Shown: positions 1-8,880 of the stretch, piece after piece
How positions within the stretch are numbered: position 1 is the first letter of the stretch
How the letters are laid out: the number at the start of each line of letters is the position of its first letter
From: Rhodospirillales bacterium BBD 1991-14
GTDB taxonomy: Bacteria > Pseudomonadota > Alphaproteobacteria > Kiloniellales > Kiloniellaceae
Assembly (NCBI GenBank): GCA_001657395.1
Contig: LYSY01000001.1
Span: 310,001 to 374,000, forward strand
Direction: 5' to 3'
DNA: 64,000 bases
Translations under genes and position numbers: made by a program
Notes under the pieces: model-generated
The model's input: the letters and a program-made list of their open reading frames with translations, nothing else
The model's database searches: none
What the model was told of the DNA's origin: nothing

Positions 1-57
1 CGACCATGGCCGACCGCGCAAGTTTGCTTTTCCAGTGCTGCTCGCTTGTCTCGTCCG

Positions 58-1056
58 TCATAGCGCCGTTTCTGACCGCTCTGGATCATGGAGCGGCTCC
101 TCCGGCCAGACGATGTCCGCGGCCAGCCAGGGAAGCGCGATGAAAAGCTCCGGCAGGCAGCGCTCTTTCAGAATGCGGCGGATGGCTGCGGCCAGGACCT
201 CGGTGGTGCTGCCGAGATCGCCGTGGCGGGCGACCAGCGCGATGGGGCGGGAGAAGCGGCCGCGGGTCATGGGCTCCACCCTCAGGCGTTCCAGCCGGCC
301 ACGCTCCTGCAACAGGCAGAGCGGCGTCGAGAGCGACCAGCCCATGCCGTCGCCGACGGCAGTGAGCTGGCTGGCCGCCGTATCAAACTCGGCGCCGATG
401 GGCACGGACAGACGCAGGCGGTTCAGTTGCCCTTCAATCTGGCGGCCGATGGCCGAGCGCAGGGAGTAGCGCACGAAGGGCAAATCCGTCATCGCTTCCA
501 GCGGCTCCACCGGTCCCTGGTAGCTGGCCGGCAGCACCAGCACGAAGGGTTCGGTCAGAATCGGGAGGGATTCCAGGCCCTCAATCCCGTCCAGTTCGTC
601 GGTGGTGGTGACCACGGCGTCCACCGTGCGGTTCATGAGCGCCGCGTGATTGTCCGGGGAGATGCCGGCCCAGATGCGCCAGCGCCTGGCAAGCGCGCGC
701 TGTTCGGCCACCAGCGCCGGGCCCACCGCGTTGGCGAGGCTGTCGGCCATGGCGAGAGTGAGGCTGCTGAGCGGTTCCGACTGGCCCTCGCGCAGGCTGC
801 GCAGCAGGTCGCCGGCCTCGGCCAGCATCACCCGCCCGCGTTCGTAAAAGGTCGTGCCGGCGGCGGTCAGCGCCAGCGGCCGGACGGCGCGGTCGAAGAG
901 CGGCGTTCCGAGCGCGTCTTCCAGATTGCCGACGATCTGGGAGACGGTGGACTGGGTCAGGCCGAGCTGCTTGGCCGCCGGCGTCATGCCGCCGGTTTCC
1001 GCCACCATCACGAAGACGCGGATTGCCTTTAGATCAAAGCCTTGTGGAAGATCCAT
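58..1056 (-). CDS. LysR family transcriptional regulator
   Basis: A 332-aa LysR-type regulator. The N-terminal winged helix-turn-helix spans about residues 8-67 (AAKQLGLTQSTVSQIVGNLE, then LFDR), and the effector-binding periplasmic-type fold fills the rest. Family knowledge: LysR proteins bind near their own or a neighbouring promoter and respond to a pathway metabolite. It lies about 70 bases downstream of soxG on the same strand, so it may be the last gene of the sarcosine oxidase operon and regulate it; that link is inferred only from position. The start was chosen because the canonical LysR N-terminus (FDLKAIRVFVMVAE) begins a few residues later. Confidence 0.9.
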   Translation of the reverse strand: MDLPQGFDLKAIRVFVMVAETGGMTPAAKQLGLTQSTVSQIVGNLEDALGTPLFDRAVRPLALTAAGTTFYERGRVMLAEAGDLLRSLREGQSEPLSSLTLAMADSLANAVGPALVAEQRALARRWRIWAGISPDNHAALMNRTVDAVVTTTDELDGIEGLESLPILTEPFVLVLPASYQGPVEPLEAMTDLPFVRYSLRSAIGRQIEGQLNRLRLSVPIGAEFDTAASQLTAVGDGMGWSLSTPLCLLQERGRLERLRVEPMTRGRFSRPIALVARHGDLGSTTEVLAAAIRRILKERCLPELFIALPWLAADIVWPEEPLHDPERSETAL

Positions 1057-1124
1057 AAGAAAAAAGTCGAAGCGATTCCCGGGCCTTCGGGCCGCCTCGC
1101 GGCCATGCGGTTACACGCTGGCTC

Positions 1125-1739
1125 CTAGACCTTGGCGGGCGGATCGACGCGATAGCCTGTCTCGGCCGCCGCCTCGGTCAGCCAGTCCCAGGACGATAGC
1201 GCGAAGCCGCGGAAGACATAAAGGTCGAAGCTGTCACCAAAGCTGTCTGCCGAAACCCGCCGCACCAGCACGCCCACTTCGTGGATCGCCGACTGCGCGA
1301 CCTCCAGGGGCGGGAAGCGCAGCGGATCCAGATCGATGGCGAGGCCCTTGGCCAGCACCCAGGCTGCCTTCGGCCCGGCAACGCGTATCACACTGCGCGC
1401 ATGGCTGAGGTCGGTGACCGCACCCAGTGATGCGGGCATCACTTCTGCGATCTTGGCGGCAAGTGCCGGGTCCGTGCTTTCGATCAGGAAGCGCCCGGGG
1501 CCGATGGCCATAAGCACCGTGCCCTCCCGGGCGCTGGAGCCGGAGCTGCGCTGCGGCGGGGCGCAGTGGGTGAGGGAAGCCAGGGTGTCCTCCACCTGCG
1601 CCAGAGTGTCGGGCCAGGCCGCAACCTGCACCAGGCTGACGATGCGCCGCTCGGTCAGTACCACGCCCGCCTCGCCCTGGCCGGCGCCCACGATCCGGGG
1701 CTCGCTGTGTCCCTGCAGGGGGGAGAGCAGATCAGACAT
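1125..1739 (-). CDS. soxG: Sarcosine oxidase gamma subunit
   Basis: A 204-aa protein matching the gamma subunit of heterotetrameric sarcosine oxidase in length, position and sequence. The N-terminus contains LQGHSEPRIVGAGQGEAGVVL, typical of SoxG, and the C-terminus a GcvT/YgfZ-like half (LYVFRGFALSSWDWLTEAA). Gamma is non-catalytic in known enzymes and helps hold the alpha and beta subunits together. It overlaps the end of soxA by 8 bases and closes the order soxB-soxD-soxA-soxG, so translation is probably coupled. Confidence 0.93.
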   Translation of the reverse strand: MSDLLSPLQGHSEPRIVGAGQGEAGVVLTERRIVSLVQVAAWPDTLAQVEDTLASLTHCAPPQRSSGSSAREGTVLMAIGPGRFLIESTDPALAAKIAEVMPASLGAVTDLSHARSVIRVAGPKAAWVLAKGLAIDLDPLRFPPLEVAQSAIHEVGVLVRRVSADSFGDSFDLYVFRGFALSSWDWLTEAAAETGYRVDPPAKV

Positions 1740-4700
1740 GCATCCGGCTCCCTTCGGGATCGAAGAAGTGGGAGGACACGACCTCCACTTCGACTCTGTG
1801 GCCCTTCAGGGGATAGCTGGCGATCAGTTCCTGGCCGATGCGCTCGCGCCCGTCCTCCAGAAGGCCGAGGGCGATGTACTTCTCAAGCGCCGGGCTGTAG
1901 GTCGAGGACGTGACATGACCCAGGCTGCGCGGCGGGCTCTCGCTGTCGTCCGCGGAGACAAGATGAGAGCCTGAGCGCACCGGCTGGCCGTCGCGGGAGA
2001 CGAAGCCGACGAGCTTCAGGCGCTTGGGCTCGGTCAGTCCTTCGCGGCCCAGCATGGCGCTGCCGACATAGTCCTTCTTGCGCGAGGTCATGGCGGCCAG
2101 ACCCAGATCCTCCGCCGTGGTGCGGCCGTCCAGTTCCGGTCCGGCCACGTGACCCTTCTCGATGCGCAGCGTTCCCAGCGCTTCCAACCCATAGGCGACG
2201 ATGCCGTGGTCCTGGCCGGCCGCCAGGATCTTGCGCCAGACCGCCTCGCCGGAGTGCGCGCCGCAGTAGACCTCGTAGGCCAGTTCGCCGGAAAAGCTGA
2301 GCCGCGCCACGATCACCGGGATGCCGTCCAGGTGCCCCGCGCGCACGCCCATGAAGGGAAAGGCATCGTTGGTCATGTCGATGTCGTCGACGACTGCCGC
2401 CAGGACGTCGCGGGCTTTGGGGCCGGAGACCGCCATGGCGGTCCACTGCTCGGTGACGGAAGTGACCGCCACCCTCAGCTCCGGCCAGACCGCCGCCAGC
2501 AGAAACTCGAGCTGGGCGAGCACCGGGGCGGCGTTGGCGGTGGTGGTGGTCATCAGGAAGCGGTGCTCGCCGAGCCGCCAGGTGGTGCCGTCGTCCCAGA
2601 GGAAGCCGTCCTCCCGCAGCATCAGGCCGTAGCGCGCCTTGCCCTCCGGCAGCTTCAGGAAGCCGTTGGAGTAGACGCGGTTGAGGAACTCCGCCGCGTC
2701 CGGCCCCTGCACGTCGATCTTGCCGAGGGTGGAAACGTCGACGATGCCCACGCTTTCACGCACCTGCCGGGCCTCGCGGATGTAGGCCTGCTCGACGGTT
2801 TCGCCGGGCTTGCGGTAGACCCGTGGGCGCTGCCAGAGGCCGACCTCCATCATGTCTGCCCCTTCGGCCACGTGCCAGTCGTGCAGCGGCGTGCGCCTCA
2901 AAGGGCGGAAGTGGGCGCCGCGGGCCTGGCCCGCCAGGGCGCCGAGGCTGACCGGCGTGTAGGGTGGGCGGAAGCGGGTGGTGCCGACCTCCGGAATGGT
3001 CAGGCCGCGCTCGTGGGCCATCAGCGCCAGGCCCGCCATGTTGGAGGTCTTGCCCTGGTCGGTGGCCATGCCGAGAGTGGTGTAGCGCTTCAGGTGCTCG
3101 ACGGAGCGGAAGCCCTCCCGGTGGGCGAGGCTGACATCCGAGGCCGTGACGTCGTGCTGCAGATCGACGAAGGCCTTGCCCCCGCCGTTCGGCAGGCGGG
3201 CGTCCCAGAGTGGCAGGATGCCGTCGCAGACGAGTTGCTCCGTCACCGCCGGGATCGAGACCGGCGAAGGCGAGAAGCCGCAGGCGCGCGCCGCCTCGGC
3301 GCCGGCCCGGGCGCCGGCGGCCAGGCAGGCCGATGTCGCCATTTCGCCGTTGCAGGCACCGGCGGCGATCCAGGGCTGGGCCGGTTCGCCGGGCAGGAAG
3401 GCGGCCAGGGTGTCGTCCCAACGTGCCGGGCCGCTGGCCTGGCTGGCCAGGTGGATGGTCGGGGTCCAGCCGCCGCTGACCGCCAGGCAGTCGACCGCGA
3501 GGGTTCGGGCGGCCGGGCCTTTGACGCCCGCATCGGGGTCGTAGGCGGCCAGTTCGATGCCGGTCAGCCGCCGCCCGCCGAGGGCCCGTGTGACAACATG
3601 GCCGGTCAGGACCTCGGCGCCGGCCGCTTCCGCGGCGGCGCGGGCCGCCGTGCCGATCGACCGCCGCGGATCGACGACGGCTGTGACAGGAACATCCGCA
3701 GCGGCAAGGGCGTCCAGGGTGCGATAGGCGCCGTCGTGATTGGCGAAGAGGGCGACCCGGCGGCCCGGCGCGACCCCGTAGCGCTCGATGTAGACCCGTG
3801 CCGCATCGGCCAGCATGATCCCCGGGCGGTCGTTGTCGGCGAAGACCAGGGGACGTTCGATGGCGCCGGCGGCGATCACCAGACGCTTTGCGCGGATGGT
3901 CCAGTGGCGCTGGCGCGGCGCACCCTCCGGCGGCGCGGCCAGATGATCGGCGACCCGCTCCACCGCCCCGAAGGTGTTGTCGTCGTAGGTGCCGTAGACC
4001 GTGGTGCGGGGCAGCAGGGTGACGTTGGGCAGGGCCGCCAGCACCGCCAGGGCGGAGCGGCACCAGGCATCGCCCCCCACCTCACCCCCGACCTCGCCGA
4101 CCGGAAGGCCGCTGCCCAGCAGGCTGCCGCCCATCTCCGCCTGTTCGTCGGCCAGGATGACCCTTGCGCCGCTGCCGGCGGCGGCCATGGCCGCCATCAG
4201 GCCCGCCGGCCCCGCCCCGGCGATCAGCACGTCTGCAAAGGCGTTCATGTCCTCGTAGCGGTCCGGGTCCGCCAACAGCGTCCCGGCGCCCATACCCGCG
4301 GCCTTGCGGATGAAGTGCTCGTAGAGCATCCAGGCCTTGCGGGTCGGGCCCATGAAGGTTTTGTAGTAGAAGCCGGCGGAGAGCAGCGGCCCGGCCAGGC
4401 CGTTGACCGCCATGACGTCGAGGCCGAGGGAGGGCCAGCGGTTCTGGCTGGTCGCCTCCAGCCCCTCGAAGAGCTCCACGACCGGTGCCTTGCAGTTGGG
4501 CTCGCTCCGTGCGCCGCTGCGCAGGGTGACCAGCGCGTTGGGTTCCTCCACCCCGGCGGAGAAGAGGCCGCGCGGGCGGTGATACTTGAAGCTGCGCCCG
4601 TAGAGCTCGACCCCGTTGGCCAGCAGGGCCGAAGCCAGGCTGTCGCCGGCGAAGCCCTGGTAGCGCCTGCCGTCGAAGGTGAAGCTGAGCGGGCGGCTGC

Positions 4701-4740
4701 GGTCGACCAGGCCGCCAGTGGCGAGGCGGTAGCCGCTCAT
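1732..4740 (-). CDS. soxA: Sarcosine oxidase alpha subunit
   Basis: A 1002-aa protein of the usual SoxA length. The N-terminal ferredoxin-like fold has FTFDGRRYQGFAGDSLASAL and the FKYHRPRGLFSAG signature. An NAD-binding Rossmann fold follows at about residue 170 (DVLIAGAGPAGLMAAMAAA), and a GcvT-like tetrahydrofolate-binding domain occupies roughly the last 400 residues. In characterised enzymes sarcosine is oxidised in the beta subunit, and the alpha folate domain accepts the one-carbon unit as 5,10-methylene-THF, giving glycine and peroxide. The start overlaps the soxD stop by 4 bases. All subunit genes are intact, so a working cytoplasmic enzyme is expected. Confidence 0.97.
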   Translation of the reverse strand: MSGYRLATGGLVDRSRPLSFTFDGRRYQGFAGDSLASALLANGVELYGRSFKYHRPRGLFSAGVEEPNALVTLRSGARSEPNCKAPVVELFEGLEATSQNRWPSLGLDVMAVNGLAGPLLSAGFYYKTFMGPTRKAWMLYEHFIRKAAGMGAGTLLADPDRYEDMNAFADVLIAGAGPAGLMAAMAAAGSGARVILADEQAEMGGSLLGSGLPVGEVGGEVGGDAWCRSALAVLAALPNVTLLPRTTVYGTYDDNTFGAVERVADHLAAPPEGAPRQRHWTIRAKRLVIAAGAIERPLVFADNDRPGIMLADAARVYIERYGVAPGRRVALFANHDGAYRTLDALAAADVPVTAVVDPRRSIGTAARAAAEAAGAEVLTGHVVTRALGGRRLTGIELAAYDPDAGVKGPAARTLAVDCLAVSGGWTPTIHLASQASGPARWDDTLAAFLPGEPAQPWIAAGACNGEMATSACLAAGARAGAEAARACGFSPSPVSIPAVTEQLVCDGILPLWDARLPNGGGKAFVDLQHDVTASDVSLAHREGFRSVEHLKRYTTLGMATDQGKTSNMAGLALMAHERGLTIPEVGTTRFRPPYTPVSLGALAGQARGAHFRPLRRTPLHDWHVAEGADMMEVGLWQRPRVYRKPGETVEQAYIREARQVRESVGIVDVSTLGKIDVQGPDAAEFLNRVYSNGFLKLPEGKARYGLMLREDGFLWDDGTTWRLGEHRFLMTTTTANAAPVLAQLEFLLAAVWPELRVAVTSVTEQWTAMAVSGPKARDVLAAVVDDIDMTNDAFPFMGVRAGHLDGIPVIVARLSFSGELAYEVYCGAHSGEAVWRKILAAGQDHGIVAYGLEALGTLRIEKGHVAGPELDGRTTAEDLGLAAMTSRKKDYVGSAMLGREGLTEPKRLKLVGFVSRDGQPVRSGSHLVSADDSESPPRSLGHVTSSTYSPALEKYIALGLLEDGRERIGQELIASYPLKGHRVEVEVVSSHFFDPEGSRMHV

Positions 4741-5039
4741 GCCACGTCCTGGCCCTTGTCCCGCCGGCGCTCTGCCGCGCCGGCCCAGGGGCCGACGACC
4801 TCGGCGCTTTCAATCCTGTGGGTCGCGGTGTCCCGGCGCACCTTCAGCCAGAGCCGGCAGCCCTGGGTATGGTGCCAGTACTCCAGATGGGGGCCGCGCG
4901 GGTTCTCCCGCGCGAAGACGTAGTCGCACCACTCCGCCGCCGAAGTGCTTCCCGGATCGGGCCGCTCTTTGGTGGCGTCGCCGCCGTAGGTGAACTCGCC
5001 GACGTCGCGCGGGCCGCAGTGGGGACAGGGGATGAGCAT
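4737..5039 (-). CDS. soxD: Sarcosine oxidase delta subunit (zinc-binding)
   Basis: A 100-aa SoxD. The zinc ligands of the family are visible: a CPHC pair at residues 5 and 8 and the later HTQGC, giving His57 and Cys61. The N-terminal MLIPCPHCG is the family start, so the ATG at 5039 is used rather than upstream in-frame codons that would prepend unrelated arginine-rich sequence. It sits between soxB, 17 bases upstream, and soxA, with which it overlaps by 4 bases. Delta is structural in known heterotetrameric sarcosine oxidases. Confidence 0.95.
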   Translation of the reverse strand: MLIPCPHCGPRDVGEFTYGGDATKERPDPGSTSAAEWCDYVFARENPRGPHLEYWHHTQGCRLWLKVRRDTATHRIESAEVVGPWAGAAERRRDKGQDVA

Positions 5040-5056
5040 CGCTTCAGGTCCTGTTT

Positions 5057-6316
5057 CTAATGCAGCCGCGGCTGCGGGCCGGCGCCACGCTCGTCGATCA
5101 CGCGGCCCTGGCAGAAGCGCTCCAGGGTGAAGGCCGCGTTCAGTGCGTGGGCCTCGCCGTTGGCGATGGTCGAGGCGAAGCACCAGCCCGAGGCCGGGGT
5201 TGCCTTGAAGCCGCCGTAGCACCAGCCGGCGTTGATATAGAGCCCCTCGACTGGCCCCTTGCAGATGATGGGGCTGCCGTCCATGGACATGTCCATGATG
5301 CCGCCCCAGTGACGCACGAGGCGCAGGCGCGCCAGGTTGGGGAACATGGTGACCGCGGCGGCGGCCACGTGCTTGATGATCGGCAGGTTGCCGCGCTGGG
5401 CGTAGGAGTTGTAACCGTCGATGTCGCCGCCGAAGACCAGCCCGCCCTTGTCGGACTGGGAGATGTAAAGGTGTCCGGCGCCGTAGGTGACGACGCTGTC
5501 GATGAGGGGTTTCAGCGGCTCCGAGACGAAGGCCTGCAGCACGTGGCTTTCGATGGGCAGGCCGTTCAGGCCCGCCTTTTCAAGCACCACCGAGGAATTG
5601 CCGGCGACGGCCACCCCCACCTTGCCGGCGCGGATGGTGCCGCGGCTGGTCTCGACCCCGACGATGGCGCCGCCCTCGCGCAGGAAGCCGGTGACCTCGC
5701 AGTTCTCGATGATGTCGACGCCGCGGCTGTCGGCGCCGTAGGCATAGCCCCAGGCCACCGCGTCGTGGCGCGCCGTGCCGCCGCGCGGCTGCAGCAGGCC
5801 GCCCGCGATGGGAAAACGCGCGCTGCGGGACATGTCGAGGCCGGGGGCAAAGCGGGCGACCTGCTCACGGTCAAGCAGTTCGGCGTCGATGCCGTGCAGG
5901 CGCATCGCGTTGCCGCGCTGGGCATAGCTGTCCATCTGGCCCGGCGTGTGGGCCAGGTTCAGAACGCCGCGCTGGGAGAACATGACGTTGTAGTTCAGGT
6001 CCTGGGAAAGGCCCTCCCAGAGCTTCATGGAGTGCTCGTAGAAGCGGGCGTTGGGTTCCAGCAGGTAGTTGGAGCGCACGATGGTGGTGTTGCGGCCGAT
6101 GTTGCCGCTGCCCAGCCAGCCCTTTTCCAGCACCGCCACGTTGGTGATGCCGTGCTCCTTGGCCAGGTAGTAGGCCGTGGCCAGCCCGTGGCCGCCGCCG
6201 CCGACGATGACCACGTCGTAGGCCGGCTTCGGCTCGGGCGAGCGCCAGACCCGCTGCCATTTGCGGTTGCCCGTCAGGGCATTGCCGAGCAGGGAAAAGA
6301 TCGAATAGCGCGCCAT
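5057..6316 (-). CDS. soxB: Sarcosine oxidase beta subunit
   Basis: A 419-aa catalytic subunit with a DAO-type FAD fold. The dinucleotide-binding motif YDVVIVGGGGHGLATAYYLA lies at about residues 33-52. RGGTARHDAVAWG at 178-190 contains His184, which aligns with the histidine that covalently holds FMN in characterised SoxB proteins. It is the first gene of the soxBDAG operon. The start MARYSIFSLLGNALTGNRKW is the usual SoxB N-terminus. Function: oxidative demethylation of sarcosine, with electrons passing from FAD through FMN to oxygen. Confidence 0.96.
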   Translation of the reverse strand: MARYSIFSLLGNALTGNRKWQRVWRSPEPKPAYDVVIVGGGGHGLATAYYLAKEHGITNVAVLEKGWLGSGNIGRNTTIVRSNYLLEPNARFYEHSMKLWEGLSQDLNYNVMFSQRGVLNLAHTPGQMDSYAQRGNAMRLHGIDAELLDREQVARFAPGLDMSRSARFPIAGGLLQPRGGTARHDAVAWGYAYGADSRGVDIIENCEVTGFLREGGAIVGVETSRGTIRAGKVGVAVAGNSSVVLEKAGLNGLPIESHVLQAFVSEPLKPLIDSVVTYGAGHLYISQSDKGGLVFGGDIDGYNSYAQRGNLPIIKHVAAAAVTMFPNLARLRLVRHWGGIMDMSMDGSPIICKGPVEGLYINAGWCYGGFKATPASGWCFASTIANGEAHALNAAFTLERFCQGRVIDERGAGPQPRLH

Positions 6317-6500
6317 GGCTCCAGACTAGGGCTGTTCTCCCGGGCCCATTTGCACCGGCGCGACCGCCGCCGTCCAGAAAGCGCCCGCCCCATCGCGATT
6401 TCCGATGGGACGGATCGGCTGGGGTGATGGACATATGCTGGGCGATCTTGCGGGCAGCATTCTGTACACCGGACCGACTGCGGTCTAGCCTCCCAATGCT

Positions 6501-6920
6501 ATGAAGTTCGACATCAATCCCAGAATCGGGGCCGGGGGTTTGCGTCTTGGGATGACGCGCGGGGAGGCCCGGACGTGCTTCGATGAGAAGCCGGAGACGT
6601 TCCACCGCGGACAGGACCCCAATGAAACAGATTTCTTCGTTGGTGTGGGGGCCTTTGCCTACTATGACGATGCGGAAGTCGTTGAAGCGATAGAGCTAGC
6701 GGCGCCGGCACAGGCAGTTCTGCAAGGCCGGGACCTGCTCAAGATGACCTTTGCGGAAGCCAAGGCATTCCTGACCGGTCTGGATGCCGGCTTGGCTGTC
6801 GAGGTCGATGCCCTGACGGCCTATCGGCTGGGCGTTGCTGTCTGGGCGTCGCTCGCCAAGGACGACCCGGACGCGCCGATCGAGACGGCAATCGTCTTTC
6901 GCGACGGATACTACGATTGA
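6501..6920 (+). CDS. Conserved-looking hypothetical protein, 139 aa
   Basis: A 139-aa acidic soluble protein that I do not recognise. It has no signal peptide or membrane segment. The early glycine-rich GIGAGGLRLGMTRGEAR-type stretch (LRLGMTRGEA) recalls small proteins with a 'G.R.GMT..EV' opening of unknown function. It stands alone between the divergently oriented soxB and the convergent end of iolB, 180 bases from soxB. Codon use looks native and the reading frame is well bounded, so it is probably a real gene, but no role can be assigned from context. Confidence 0.6.
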   Translation: MKFDINPRIGAGGLRLGMTRGEARTCFDEKPETFHRGQDPNETDFFVGVGAFAYYDDAEVVEAIELAAPAQAVLQGRDLLKMTFAEAKAFLTGLDAGLAVEVDALTAYRLGVAVWASLAKDDPDAPIETAIVFRDGYYD

Positions 6921-6932
6921 GCCGGTCCAGCC

Positions 6933-7736
6933 CTACTTCTTCATGATCCAGTCGTGGGCCGGGTCGTTTTTGAAGTGCCATTGGCGGACCGGACCGGCCA
7001 TGACGTTCAGATAGTAGAGATCGTAGCCGTGGGGGGCGCCGACCGGGTGGTAGCCGCGCGGCACCATCACGCAATTGCCGTCTTCCACGGCCATGGTTTC
7101 GTCGATGGAGCGGTCGTCGGTGTAGACCCGCTGGAAGGCGAAGCCCTGGGGCGGGTTCAGATGGTGGTAGTAGGTCTCTTCCAGGCTCGACTCCGTCGGG
7201 ATGTCGTCGGTGTCGTGCTTGTGCGGCGGATAGCTCGACCAGTTGCCGTTGGGGGTGATGACCTCGACGACCAGCAGGCTGTCGGCGGGCTCGGTCTCCG
7301 GCAGGATGTTGTAGATCAGGCGCCGGTTGGTGCCGCTGCCGCGCTCCTCGAAGCCCACGTCCTCCGGCGCGATAAGGCGCACCGGGTGAGTGCCGACGCC
7401 CGGGGCCGAGCAGACGGCGAGTTCGACCTCTGTCCTGGCGGTGACGCTGTAGCGCTCGCCGTTGGGCACATAGACGGAGGAGGGGGCCTTGCCCTCGAAG
7501 ACCGACATGCGCTCACCCAGACCGGTAAAGCTCTGGCCGCCGGCCTCGATGTCGGCCTTGCCGGTCACCAGCACCAGGCAGACCTCCTGATCGCCGGTTT
7601 CGCGGGCCAGGCTCTGGCCGGGTTTCAGCTTGAAGACCTTGAAGCCGACATGGCGCCAGCCGGCAGACTCCGGCGAGACGGAGAGCACCTCGCCGTCGGC
7701 ATCGGGGGTTCGCGGTTTCACCAGAAGATTGGGCAT
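6933..7736 (-). CDS. iolB: 5-deoxy-glucuronate isomerase
   Basis: A 267-aa IolB/KduI-type cupin. It isomerises 5-deoxy-D-glucuronate to 2-deoxy-5-keto-D-gluconate, the step between IolD and IolC in myo-inositol breakdown. The C-terminal cupin has the metal-binding HKHD pair and the nearby TESSLEETYYHHLNPPQGF block, followed by AVEDGNCVMVPRGYHPV. The ATG at 7736 gives the family N-terminus MPNLLVKP and removes an unrelated upstream extension. It is the last gene of the leftward iolC-iolD-iolE-orf-iolB run. Confidence 0.95.
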   Translation of the reverse strand: MPNLLVKPRTPDADGEVLSVSPESAGWRHVGFKVFKLKPGQSLARETGDQEVCLVLVTGKADIEAGGQSFTGLGERMSVFEGKAPSSVYVPNGERYSVTARTEVELAVCSAPGVGTHPVRLIAPEDVGFEERGSGTNRRLIYNILPETEPADSLLVVEVITPNGNWSSYPPHKHDTDDIPTESSLEETYYHHLNPPQGFAFQRVYTDDRSIDETMAVEDGNCVMVPRGYHPVGAPHGYDLYYLNVMAGPVRQWHFKNDPAHDWIMKK

Positions 7737-7761
7737 AGTCGGTCTCTCGTGTTTTGAGGGG

Positions 7762-7968
7762 TCATCGCTCGCCGTTGCCGGGGCTGTCTTTCGGTGGTTC
7801 GTACTTCCACAGCAGCGCCCAGATGGCATAGGCCAGCACGGCAAAGGAGATGATCTGCCACAGCGGCTGTTCGCCGATGGTCTCCAGCACCAGCCAGAGG
7901 AAACAGACCGCGACGATCAGTACCCGGCGATAGAGCGGCCTGAACCAGGGGTGCGTGTTGTCGAGCAT
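7762..7968 (-). CDS. Small two-helix membrane protein within the iol operon
   Basis: A 68-aa protein with two predicted hydrophobic helices, about residues 14-31 (RVLIVAVCFLWLVLETIG) and 35-51 (PLWQIISFAVLAYAIWAL), and a charged C-terminal tail. Its ATG overlaps the stop of iolE as ATGA, and it lies 25 bases before iolB, so it should be translated with the inositol genes. I do not recognise a named family. Similar tiny membrane proteins occur as operon passengers in alphaproteobacteria; whether it supports transport or enzyme localisation is unknown. Confidence 0.75.
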   Translation of the reverse strand: MLDNTHPWFRPLYRRVLIVAVCFLWLVLETIGEQPLWQIISFAVLAYAIWALLWKYEPPKDSPGNGER

Positions 7969-8870
7969 CAGGCAGAGCTCTGGGCAAGGCCCGCCTCCGC
8001 CGCGAAGCGGGCGAGGTTTTTGTGGCCGAGGGCGGCGTAGTCGCCCGGGTTCGCCTTTGCCGGGTCCTGCTCGGCCTCCACCACCAGCCAGCCCTGGTAG
8101 CGCGGCGCGCGCAGGGCGCCGAGCACGCCGGCAAAGTCGACGCAGCCGTCGCCCGGGACGGTGAAGATCCCCGCGATCACGGCATCGAGGAAACTCAGAT
8201 CCTGGGCGTGCACCTGGCTCACAACCTCCGGGCGCAGGTCCTTGCAGTGGACGTGGGTGATGCGCGGTGCATAGCGGCGGGCGAGGGCCACGGGGTCGGC
8301 GCCGGCCAGAACGGCGTGCCCGGTGTCGAGCAGCAGGCCGACCGCCGCGCCGGCGGCCTCCATGAAGGCATCGGTCTCCGCTTCGGTCTCGACCACCGTG
8401 CCGGCGTGGTGGTGATAGGCGAGCTGCAGGCCGGCGTCGCGCACCCGTTCCGCCACCGCGCTGACGCGGCCGGCAAAGGCCGTCATCTCAGCGGGGGTGA
8501 GGCTCGGGCTCTGCGACAGCGGGATGTCCTGGCGGCCATGGATGGCGTTGCTGGTCTCGGCGAAGATGACCTGCTCGCAGCCCATGGCCGTCAGCAGGGC
8601 GAGGTGCGGGCCCATGGCATCGAATTCCGCTGCCGCGTCCCGCTCCAGCAGGTGGCCGGAGTACCAGCCGGACACCAGGGAGAGGCCGTGGCTTTGCAGC
8701 AGCGGCCCCAGCGTCGCCGCGTCGCGGGGAAACTTGTTGCCCATCTCGATGCCCTCGAAGCCGGCGGCACGGGCCTCGCGCAGGCAGGTCTCCAGCGGCG
8801 TTTCGCCGCCCAGGCTCTCCAGGTCGTCGTTCGACCAGGCGATGGGATTGGTACCGAGTCTGACCGTCAT
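7968..8870 (-). CDS. iolE: Myo-inosose-2 dehydratase
   Basis: A 300-aa AP-endonuclease-2/xylose isomerase-fold TIM barrel. The N-terminus MTVRLGTNPIAWSNDD is the IolE signature. Metal-site features include YHHHAGTVVETEAE and ITHVHCKDLR. It dehydrates 2-keto-myo-inositol to 3D-(3,5/4)-trihydroxycyclohexane-1,2-dione. The ATG at 8870 was preferred over an upstream in-frame start because the family sequence begins there and it sits 10 bases after the iolD stop. It is followed by an ATGA overlap with a small membrane-protein gene. Confidence 0.95.
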   Translation of the reverse strand: MTVRLGTNPIAWSNDDLESLGGETPLETCLREARAAGFEGIEMGNKFPRDAATLGPLLQSHGLSLVSGWYSGHLLERDAAAEFDAMGPHLALLTAMGCEQVIFAETSNAIHGRQDIPLSQSPSLTPAEMTAFAGRVSAVAERVRDAGLQLAYHHHAGTVVETEAETDAFMEAAGAAVGLLLDTGHAVLAGADPVALARRYAPRITHVHCKDLRPEVVSQVHAQDLSFLDAVIAGIFTVPGDGCVDFAGVLGALRAPRYQGWLVVEAEQDPAKANPGDYAALGHKNLARFAAEAGLAQSSA

Positions 8871-8880
8871 GGCTCGATCC

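Noticed and set aside
2149-4923. A 924-codon plus-strand frame opposite soxA and a 931-codon minus-strand frame opposite the dimethylglycine dehydrogenase-like gene (32105-34900)
   Set aside because: Both are shadows of genes with full family matches; their proteins are low-complexity and have no ribosome site.
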